Made by a program: the position numbers and the translations under genes. Of a stretch of DNA of 39,592 bases, positions 33,202-39,592 are shown piece by piece (the stretch's first letter is position 1; every line of letters begins with the position of its first letter). This stretch comes from Gammaproteobacteria bacterium (GTDB taxonomy: Bacteria > Pseudomonadota > Gammaproteobacteria > SZUA-152), in contig JAVVEP010000025.1 of assembly GCA_032250735.1 (NCBI GenBank), positions 2,676 through 42,267 of the forward strand, written 5' to 3'. Under the pieces are notes generated by a model. That model saw nothing but the letters and a program-made list of their open reading frames with translations, searched no databases and had not been told where the DNA came from.

Positions 33202-34647
33202 CTATTCGACCGCAGGGTCCGGGTTGGATGATGTCGGTGGCGAGTTATTGAAGGCGGCCGGTGTGCCGTTGGCGTTGAGGGTGAAGGTAAACGTGGCGCC
33301 GCCATCGGCATTGACGCTGTGCGTCAGCTGGCCGCCGTGATCCTCGATGATGGTGCGGCTGATGGCGAGCCCCAGCCCCATGCCCGTTTCCTTGGTGCTG
33401 AAAAAGGCGCTGGCCAGTTGGAGACTGTCATTCTCGGTGATGCCAGGACCGGTGTCGCTGATCGAGACCGATACCTGGCTGGGGGAGGGGCTGTTCACGG
33501 TAATCAGCAGCCGTCGTGATTCGGCCGGCACGGCATCCATCGCCTCGATGGCGTTGCGCAAGAGATTGAGGATGACCTGCTCGACCTGCACGGGATCGGC
33601 CTCGATGGGTGGTAGAGCGGGATGGCTGTCGATGTTGAGTGCAATCTGGTGGTGGATGATCTCATTGCGCACCATGCTCACCGCCAGCCGCACGATGCTG
33701 TTCAGCTCGGTGGTCTCGCGGTGCGGCGTGCCCTTGGCGACAAAATTGCGCAGGTGTTTGACGATGTTGGCGGCACGCTGTGTCTGGATGTGGATCTGCC
33801 TGAGGATGTTGGGCAGTTGCGCCTGTTGCTGTGTATCGCCGCCCAGTAGTCGCAGGCAGCTCTGTGTGTAGCTGGCGATCGCCGTCAGCGGCTGATTGAT
33901 CTCGTGGGCCAGACCGGAGGCCATTTCACCCATGGTGTTGATGCGGGCAACGTGGGCAAGGTCCTGCTGGCGCTGGCTGCTCTTCCTCTCGGTCTGTTCT
34001 CTTTGACGGATCTCGTTTTGCAGTTGCAGCTTGCTGGACGCCAGCTCGATCGGACAGCGCGCGCCAGGGTTGTCCTGGATGGAGGTTGCCATGATGCGAA
34101 TCACTGCGGGTTCGGCAGGGGCCTGGCTTCTGGCCGAGATGCCGCTGGACGGCGTCGCCGCTGCGAGGCCTGCAACGAGCTGGGATTCAAGTTGCACCTC
34201 GATGCGTTGGCCATGGGCATCGATGAGATGTAGCACACAGCGCTCAGGGGCCGGTGAGTCGCTAGTCTGCCCGCGCACGTGGTTCAGGTGTTGAATAAAG
34301 CTGGCGTGGTCTTCCTCGGCCACCATCTTTCCCAGGTGCTGACCAATCAGTTGTGCACGCGGTCTGCCCAGTAGCTGTGCAAAGCTGAGGTTGGCTTCGA
34401 TGATGTGGTCCTCGGCATCGAGGCTGAGCAGGGCTATGGGGAAGGCGTCATAGAGCGCCTCGAAGCGTTGTCGCAGACCGCTGGACAGCTGCAGGATTTG
34501 TTGCAGGTGCCGGTTTTCTTTCTGCAGCGCGATAAATTCCGCGCGCGAAAAGGGCTGGTGAGCTGCAAGGCCCAGGGCGTCGGGGGGTGGGTTGTCCCGA
34601 AAGATTCTGCGTGAGAGTGCGTCGTCCGCACCGTATTCAGGTTTGAT
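33202..34647 (-). CDS. PAS-domain sensor histidine kinase, apparent ATC start
   Basis: A soluble histidine kinase of 481 residues if begun at 34647. Order: a helical N-terminus with a coiled coil (about 36-66); a PAS domain (about 64-180; FEALYDAFPIALLSLDAEDH, in shortened form IALLSLDAEDHIIEANLSF); a second coiled coil; a dimerisation domain with His248 in GLAHEINQPLTAI; and an HATPase domain with NLLRNAIEAM, DTGPGI and GMGLGLAIS. There is no ATG, GTG or TTG between the in-frame TAG at 34669-34671 and ATG 34326. Starting at 34326 would cut the PAS domain in half. A perfect GGAGG (34656-34660) sits eight bases before an ATC at 34647, so ATC is the likely start. No response regulator gene is adjacent. 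Confidence 0.75.
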   Translation of the reverse strand: MKPEYGADDALSRRIFRDNPPPDALGLAAHQPFSRAEFIALQKENRHLQQILQLSSGLRQRFEALYDAFPIALLSLDAEDHIIEANLSFAQLLGRPRAQLIGQHLGKMVAEEDHASFIQHLNHVRGQTSDSPAPERCVLHLIDAHGQRIEVQLESQLVAGLAAATPSSGISARSQAPAEPAVIRIMATSIQDNPGARCPIELASSKLQLQNEIRQREQTERKSSQRQQDLAHVARINTMGEMASGLAHEINQPLTAIASYTQSCLRLLGGDTQQQAQLPNILRQIHIQTQRAANIVKHLRNFVAKGTPHRETTELNSIVRLAVSMVRNEIIHHQIALNIDSHPALPPIEADPVQVEQVILNLLRNAIEAMDAVPAESRRLLITVNSPSPSQVSVSISDTGPGITENDSLQLASAFFSTKETGMGLGLAISRTIIEDHGGQLTHSVNADGGATFTFTLNANGTPAAFNNSPPTSSNPDPAVE

Positions 34648-35066
34648 AGCGTTTGCCTCCGTGCGTCGCTACGTTATAGCAGGTGTTACCGCGTAAGCTT
34701 ATATCACAATATCGGATTTTGGTCAGCAGGGGAAATTCAGGTCAGTGCCACCCGGCGGTACGTGGCCGGTGGGCGGATTGAGAACACCCAGGAATCATAG
34801 CCTCGATACACTACCGCTGAAACGGCGGCTCGCGGCTAAGCGTGGCCGGTCGGTTGCCAGCATCATATCTGGTTAGCGAATATACCTGTGCATATTAATA
34901 GGATTTGAATTTAGCAAAAAAAAGGCAGATATTTAGCCCCAGCTGCGCGGTACCGTGTTTTGTCGTCGAGGGGGTAGTTGTATTGCTGCGACAAAGGAGT
35001 GAAGCGGTTATTGCGTACAGCGAGATACAAAGAAACATTCTAATAAACTACACGGAGAGAGATAGC
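34648..35066. promoter_or_regulatory. Divergent intergenic region with possible sigma-54 element
   Basis: This 419-bp gap separates the minus-strand kinase from the plus-strand binding protein. A GG-N10-GC core with TTGC (TGGCCG-N5-TTGCC, 34843-34858) points toward the binding protein. Its -24 half is imperfect and the leader would be nearly 200 bp long, so I rate it low. A longer frame starting at 34905 precedes the signal peptide and is not used. Confidence 0.3.
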
Positions 35067-36035
35067 ATGAAATTAATACGTAAACTGCTTCCGGTAATGC
35101 TTGCCACCGCCTTTGTTCCCGCCCTGCTGGTCGGTTCGCCGGCAATCGCGGCAGATGCCGGTGAAGGCCACGATTACCGTACCTTCCATGTCGACGGCAA
35201 GATCGACTACGGAAAAATCGGCGACTCCTATACCTCTGACCTGGTGATGTACCTGGCCGGCAATCAGTTCATGGTGATGGAGGACCTGATCAAGGACTTC
35301 CAGTCCAAGAACAGCGATATCAAGACGGTCTATGTGGAAACCATCCCACCCGGCCAGATCCTCAAGGGCCAGCTCCTCAAGCAGGGCCAGATCAATGGCC
35401 AGGACACCAATATGACACCGGACCTGTATGCCAGCGTCATGATCGCCCACCTCAAAAAGCTGAAGAAAGAAGGTCTGATGGAGGAAGGGAAGGTCTATGT
35501 CCACAACAAGCTGGAGCTGATGGTGGCCAAGGGCAATCCCAAGGGCATCAAGGGGCCGGAAGACCTGGGGCGTGATGACCTGGTGCAGTCTCACCCCAAT
35601 CCGCTGACCGAGGGTATTTTCAAGTTCTATGGCTCAGAGATGCTGAAGGACATGGGCCTGCACGCCAAGGTCACCGGCGGCAAGGAGTGCAAGGGCTGCT
35701 GGGCGGTGGACGGCAAGACCTGGTTCACCACACGCCATCATCGCGAAACACCGCATCGCATCGAAAATGGCGAGGCCGATGTGGGTATCGTGTGGACAAG
35801 CGAAGTGCTGGAGGCCGTTAATGAAGGTCGCAATGTCGAGGGTGTCACCATACCTGCCCCTCTCAACAAGGAGGCCGAGGTAGCCTACGCCATTGGCAAG
35901 CTGAGCAAGGCAAAAAACCAGAAAAATGCCGATCGCTTTCTGGACTATCTGGCAACCGCCGAGGCACAGAACATCTACGCCAAATATGGCTTTGTGAAGG
36001 CCACTGCCGACGAGTTGAAGCTCAAAAAGCTGTAA
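35067..36035 (+). CDS. Periplasmic substrate-binding protein, ModA-like
   Basis: A 322-residue secreted protein with a signal peptide ending AIA (about residue 28). The rest resembles type II periplasmic binding proteins of the molybdate/oxyanion (ModA-like) group: DLYASVMIAHLKKL, LMVAKGNPKGIK and ADVGIVWTSEVL are typical hinge and core segments. Unusual for that group is a CKGC pair (Cys208, Cys211) followed by TTRHHRETPHR, which could bind a metal or form a disulfide. No permease or ATPase lies beside it, so it is an orphan in this window. Ligand not known. GGAGAG lies seven bases before ATG 35067. A terminator follows. Confidence 0.75.
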   Translation: MKLIRKLLPVMLATAFVPALLVGSPAIAADAGEGHDYRTFHVDGKIDYGKIGDSYTSDLVMYLAGNQFMVMEDLIKDFQSKNSDIKTVYVETIPPGQILKGQLLKQGQINGQDTNMTPDLYASVMIAHLKKLKKEGLMEEGKVYVHNKLELMVAKGNPKGIKGPEDLGRDDLVQSHPNPLTEGIFKFYGSEMLKDMGLHAKVTGGKECKGCWAVDGKTWFTTRHHRETPHRIENGEADVGIVWTSEVLEAVNEGRNVEGVTIPAPLNKEAEVAYAIGKLSKAKNQKNADRFLDYLATAEAQNIYAKYGFVKATADELKLKKL

Positions 36036-36065
36036 GCCTTATTTAATATTTAGCAACATTTGTTG

Positions 36066-36099
36066 AAAAACCGGCCGGGGAAACCCTGCCGGTTTTTTT
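36066..36099 (+). terminator. Rho-independent terminator after the binding-protein gene
   Basis: AAACCGGC and GCCGGTTT pair around an inner GGGG/CCCT stem, followed by a run of T. It lies about 30 bp after the stop codon. Confidence 0.88.
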
Positions 36100-36162
36100 A
36101 TGCCCTTTGGGGCCGTCTTTTTATTTGGTTACGATTTGTGCATTAAAGGCAGATTTTTCCGG

Positions 36163-36168
36163 TATAAT
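36163..36168 (+). promoter_or_regulatory. -10 element of the typA promoter
   Basis: A perfect TATAAT within CCGGTATAATCCGCG lies 110 bp upstream of typA. The best -35 candidate (TTGTGC, 36136-36141) is 21 bp away, so only the -10 is confident. Confidence 0.45.
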
Positions 36169-36277
36169 CCGCGCCCTTATTCATCCATGGGACCGCCGGT
36201 CTCGTGCATGGCCCATGTTCAGAACCCCTGTTTAGAACAGATCGTTTAGAACAAAACCTTTAGAGAGTGTGACACCC

Positions 36278-38098
36278 GTGATTCAGAAACTTCGAAATAT
36301 CGCCATTATCGCCCACGTTGACCATGGCAAGACGACCCTTGTCGATAAGCTCCTGCAGCAGTCTGGCACCTTTACCAGCCGTGCCGACGTGGGTGAACGG
36401 GTGATGGACTCCAACGATATCGAAAAAGAGCGCGGCATCACCATTCTGGCCAAAAACACCGCCCTCGACTGGAACGGCTATCACATCAACATTGTGGACA
36501 CCCCCGGACATGCCGACTTCGGCGGCGAAGTGGAGCGGGTGATGTCGATGGTGGATTCGGTGCTGCTGCTGGTGGATGCCGCCGAAGGCCCCATGCCGCA
36601 GACCCGTTTCGTGACCGAAAAGGCGCTGGCCCAGGGGCTCAATCCCATCGTGGTGGTGAACAAGATTGACCGTAACGGCGCGCGCCCGGACTGGGCGGTG
36701 GACCAGACTTTTGACCTGTTCGATCGCCTGGGTGCGACCGACGAGCAGATGGATTTTCCCATCGTCTATTGTTCCGCGGTTAACGGTTACGCTGGCCTGA
36801 CGTCCGATATCACCAGTGGTGACATGACGCCGCTGTTCGAGACCATCGTTAAGCACGTCAAGGCTCCTGATGTGGATCCAGACGGCCCTTTCCAGATGCA
36901 GGTGTCGGCGCTGGATTACAACAGTTATACCGGCGTTGTCGGTATCGGGCGTGTCACTCGTGGCAAGGTCAAGGCCAACTCGCCGGTGATCGTTGTGGAT
37001 ACCGAGGGCAAGGAACGTCGTGGTCGTATCCTGCAAATATTTGGCTTCCTGGGCCTGGAGCGCATTGAAATGCCGACCGCGCAGGCCGGCGACATCATTG
37101 CCTTCACCGGCCTCGATCCGCTGAAGATTTCCGATACCCTGTGTGATCCCACGCATGTAGAGGCGATGACACCGTTGTCTGTCGACGAGCCCACGGTGAG
37201 CATGACCTTCGGTGTGAATAATTCCCCCTTCGCCGGTCAGGACGGCAAGTACCTGACCTCACGCCAGATCCGTGAGCGCCTCCAGCGTGAGCTGATCCAC
37301 AACGTGGCGCTGCGTGTGGAAGAGACCGCAGACCCGGATAAATTCAAGGTCTCCGGTCGTGGTGAATTACACCTTTCCATCCTTATCGAAAATATGCGCC
37401 GTGAAGGTTACGAGCTGGGCGTGTCGCGCCCCGAGGTCATCCTGCACACCTTGCCAGACGGTACCAAGGAAGAGCCCTACGAGCAGGTCACGATCGATGT
37501 ACAGACCGAGCATCAGGGTACTGTGATGGAGAAACTCGGCGCACGCGGTGGCGAGCTGAAAGACATGATCCCAGACGGCCAGGGTCGTGTGCGGCTGGAT
37601 TACATCATGCCGGCGCGTGGGCTGATCGGTTTCCGTACCGAGTTTCTCACCTCCACCCAGGGCTCCGGGCTGATCTATAGCGTGTTTGACCATTACGGCC
37701 CGATGAAGTCCGGCGACTATGGACAGCGTGCCAATGGTGTGTTGATCTCCAACGGCCAGGGCAAGGCGTTGGGTTATTCCCTGTGGAATCTGCAGGAACG
37801 CGGAAAACTGTTCATTGGTGCCAACACCGACGTCTACGAAGGCAGCATCATCGGTATTCATGCCCGTGATAACGACCTAGTGGTGAACTGTCTCAAAGGT
37901 AAGCAGCTCACCAACGTGCGCGCCTCCGGCACCGACGAGAATATTCAGCTGACGCCGTTCATCAACCTCAGCCTGGAGCAGGCGCTGGAGTTCATCGATG
38001 ATGATGAACTGGTGGAGGTCACGCCGATCAACATCCGTTTGCGTAAAAAGATCCTCAACGAGAGCGACCGCAAGAAGGCCAGTCGCGCTGCCAGTTAA
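36278..38098 (+). CDS. typA: Ribosome-associated GTPase TypA/BipA
   Basis: A 606-residue translational GTPase that assists 50S subunit assembly and stress responses. The N-terminus [15 protein letters not shown] contains the P-loop AHVDHGKT, followed by [15 protein letters not shown] (G3), [14 protein letters not shown] (G4 NKID), an EF-G-like domain and the BipA C-terminal domain near [11 protein letters not shown] start at GTG 36278 (protein beginning MIQKLRN, the usual length); the GTG at 36269 has a worse-placed ribosome-binding site. Confidence 0.97.
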   Translation: MIQKLRNIAIIAHVDHGKTTLVDKLLQQSGTFTSRADVGERVMDSNDIEKERGITILAKNTALDWNGYHINIVDTPGHADFGGEVERVMSMVDSVLLLVDAAEGPMPQTRFVTEKALAQGLNPIVVVNKIDRNGARPDWAVDQTFDLFDRLGATDEQMDFPIVYCSAVNGYAGLTSDITSGDMTPLFETIVKHVKAPDVDPDGPFQMQVSALDYNSYTGVVGIGRVTRGKVKANSPVIVVDTEGKERRGRILQIFGFLGLERIEMPTAQAGDIIAFTGLDPLKISDTLCDPTHVEAMTPLSVDEPTVSMTFGVNNSPFAGQDGKYLTSRQIRERLQRELIHNVALRVEETADPDKFKVSGRGELHLSILIENMRREGYELGVSRPEVILHTLPDGTKEEPYEQVTIDVQTEHQGTVMEKLGARGGELKDMIPDGQGRVRLDYIMPARGLIGFRTEFLTSTQGSGLIYSVFDHYGPMKSGDYGQRANGVLISNGQGKALGYSLWNLQERGKLFIGANTDVYEGSIIGIHARDNDLVVNCLKGKQLTNVRASGTDENIQLTPFINLSLEQALEFIDDDELVEVTPINIRLRKKILNESDRKKASRAAS

Positions 38099-38104
38099 TT
38101 GCCG

Positions 38105-38875
38105 ATGAGAGTTGTCCGCAGCGGTGCTCTGCTCCTCATTGCCAGCTTTGCCTTCGATGCCAACGCCATCGTCAATGTCGAGGCGATGCGCGTGGGCCCG
38201 CCGGCGGACGGTCTGAGTGGTCATCTGGATCTGAGTCTGAACGGCAACAGCGGCAACACCGACAAGCAGGCAATAGGCCTGGATGCCCGCCTGCAATGGC
38301 AGCAGGATCGGATGACGGATTTCATGGTGCTCTCCTACGATTATGCCGAGAGCAGTAGTGTCCGCGACACCAACAAGACCTTCGTCCATGCCCGTCACGT
38401 GGTGCAGTTCCGGCCACGTCGCGCGTGGGAGACCTTTGCCCAGATGGAAGAGAATGAGTTCGCCCGGCTGGCGTTTCGCGGTCTGCTGGGGGGTGGTCTG
38501 CGTTTTACCCTGGCGGAAAGGGCGGAGCGGCTGGGACTCTATCTGGGCGCGGGCGCCTTCTGGTCACGCGAGACCCTGGAGCAGCAGCCGGAGTATACCG
38601 ATCACGGCAGTGACAGCTTTGTCCGCGCCAATCTCTATCTGGTCTACAAGCATGTGTTGAACAGTCAGTTGAGCCTGGTCAGCACCACTTATTATCAGCC
38701 ACGACTGAGTGATGGTAGTGATTTTCGTGCCCTGGAGCAGGCCGGCCTGGCAGTGAAAATGAGCGAGAATCTGAGCCTCAAGCTGTCACTGGATATCGCC
38801 CACGATAGCCGCCCACCCCAATCCATCGACAACACCGATATCAGCTACAACACCAGCCTGTCCTATCAGTTTTAG
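38105..38875 (+). CDS. DUF481-family outer-membrane protein
   Basis: A 256-residue protein with a signal peptide ending near ANA. The family hallmark LSGHLDLSLNGNSGNTDKQA (in shorter form SLNGNSGNTDKQ) sits right after it, followed by alternating beta strands to a C-terminal Phe (LSYQF), typical of a barrel with an outer-membrane insertion signal. DUF481 proteins are salt-inducible or of unknown role. ATG 38105 is six bases after the typA stop, so it is probably read with typA. The TTG at 38099 is not needed. Confidence 0.82.
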   Translation: MRVVRSGALLLIASFAFDANAIVNVEAMRVGPPADGLSGHLDLSLNGNSGNTDKQAIGLDARLQWQQDRMTDFMVLSYDYAESSSVRDTNKTFVHARHVVQFRPRRAWETFAQMEENEFARLAFRGLLGGGLRFTLAERAERLGLYLGAGAFWSRETLEQQPEYTDHGSDSFVRANLYLVYKHVLNSQLSLVSTTYYQPRLSDGSDFRALEQAGLAVKMSENLSLKLSLDIAHDSRPPQSIDNTDISYNTSLSYQF

Positions 38876-39007
38876 ACACGGTTCGGTTTTAGGCGGATTG
38901 CCGCCAGCGCTGCACGCAACCGACAGCCTCCTAGTGCATTGCGTTAGCCCCGGGCCTGACGCATCATCCGCGCACACTTTACAGACCACCACCCAGGGAG
39001 AATGACC

Positions 39008-39541
39008 ATGCGCAACCTCACACTGACAGGCGCACTCATCGCGGCGCTGTTGTTTAGCGGCAGCAGTGTCGCGCTGAGTTTTACGGTGGAGCTGGATCAG
39101 GCGACGCTACAGCAGGGACTGGCCGCTGCCTTCCCGGTGCAACGCGATGAGACCTTTGTTTCGGTGCGGCTGGCGCAGCCGCAGGTGATCCTGCAGGAGG
39201 GAAGCGAGCGTATCGGCCTGAAGACCCTGATCACGGTTTCGCTACCGGGCGCCAATCCGGTTACCGGAGATACCACCGTGGACGGCAAGCTGCGTTATTC
39301 GGCGAAGGACAATGCCCTGTATCTGGATCAGGCCAGGGTGAGCGAACTGACTATCGCGGGTATGCCGGAGATGGCGCGTCAGGAAACCCTGCGCATTTCC
39401 AGCCTGTTGCTGCGTTCCTTCCTTGATCAACAGCCGTTGTACGTGTTCAGGGACGATCAATCCTCCGCGCTCATCAACAAGCGACTCACCCGGGTCGAGG
39501 TCCATAACGGCAAGCTGCTGGTGGAGCTGTCGGCTGACTAG
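39008..39541 (+). CDS. DUF1439 (YceB-like) periplasmic protein
   Basis: A 177-residue secreted protein. The signal peptide ends near VALS without a lipobox Cys, whereas E. coli YceB is a lipoprotein. The mature part has the DUF1439 pattern: a first helix LDQATLQQGLAAAFPV, then strands with VRLAQPQVIL, and a C-terminal strand VEVHNGKLLVEL. The fold is expected to be a lipid-binding, tubular-type barrel. ATG 39008 is favoured over ATG 39002 because AGGGAG ends at 39000. The last 51 bases of the window show nothing I can assign. Confidence 0.72.
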   Translation: MRNLTLTGALIAALLFSGSSVALSFTVELDQATLQQGLAAAFPVQRDETFVSVRLAQPQVILQEGSERIGLKTLITVSLPGANPVTGDTTVDGKLRYSAKDNALYLDQARVSELTIAGMPEMARQETLRISSLLLRSFLDQQPLYVFRDDQSSALINKRLTRVEVHNGKLLVELSAD

Positions 39542-39592
39542 GAGCCTGTCGGACTATGGGAATCGTAGCGAGCATGGTGGGAAATCGAGTCC

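Noticed and set aside
39542-39592. Possible insertion-sequence end (GGAGCCTGTCGG...) at the window edge
   Set aside because: Only 51 bases are available, with no matching inverted repeat or transposase in the window.

Overview
The window looks like chromosomal DNA of a gammaproteobacterium. The evidence is a BipA/TypA GTPase, PurT, a DUF3549 protein, a DsrC/TusE-type protein and an MlaE-MlaF-MlaD-lipoprotein set, all of gammaproteobacterial character. Most of the window has fairly GC-rich coding DNA. The first 3.5 kb is visibly more AT-rich and mosaic. No rRNA, tRNA or CRISPR array was seen.

Layout. (1) 1-3.5 kb is an accessory patch: a REP-associated tyrosine transposase (RAYT) bracketed by inverted repeats and a dense repeat array, an AT-rich orphan gene followed by an attC-like integron recombination site, and a metzincin-like protease with an odd Cys/Trp-rich hydrophobic N-terminus. 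(2) 3.7-7.5 kb (minus strand) is a lipid-transport operon: STAS-MlaE permease, ATPase, MCE protein, PqiC-like lipoprotein. (3) 7.7-9.1 kb is an L,D-transpeptidase convergent with an Lpp-like alanine-rich lipoprotein. (4) 9.4-26.6 kb (plus strand) is a large nitrogen-scavenging island: NiCoT nickel transporter, ureDABCEFG, outer-membrane porin, formamidase fmdA, fmdB, urtABCDE, aliphatic amidase amiE and a NorD/CbbO-like VWA protein. (5) 26.7-34.6 kb (minus strand) is a run of mostly housekeeping or poorly known genes: outer-membrane protein, DsrC/TusE-like, membrane DnaJ protein, purT, DUF3549, hypothetical, membrane-anchored RRM protein and a PAS histidine kinase. (6) 35-39.6 kb (plus strand) has a periplasmic binding protein, typA, a DUF481 outer-membrane protein and a DUF1439 protein.

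How the genes work together. The island would take amides and urea across the outer membrane (porin) and inner membrane (UrtABCDE). It would hydrolyse formamide and short aliphatic amides (FmdA, AmiE) and urea (urease, with nickel from the NiCoT transporter and UreE/UreG), releasing ammonia. Three transcription units in it carry GG-N10-GC sigma-54 promoter cores (upstream of the nickel transporter, the porin and urtA). Each has upstream sequences resembling the NtrC dyad TGCAC-N7-GTGCA. I read this as one nitrogen-starvation regulon, although no regulator gene lies in the window.

The most unusual individual observations are: a PAS histidine kinase whose open frame begins at an ATC codon behind a perfect GGAGG; the RAYT repeat array, which has copied pieces of the transposase 3' end; a solitary attC-like cassette; and a VWA protein after amiE with no MoxR-type ATPase partner in view.
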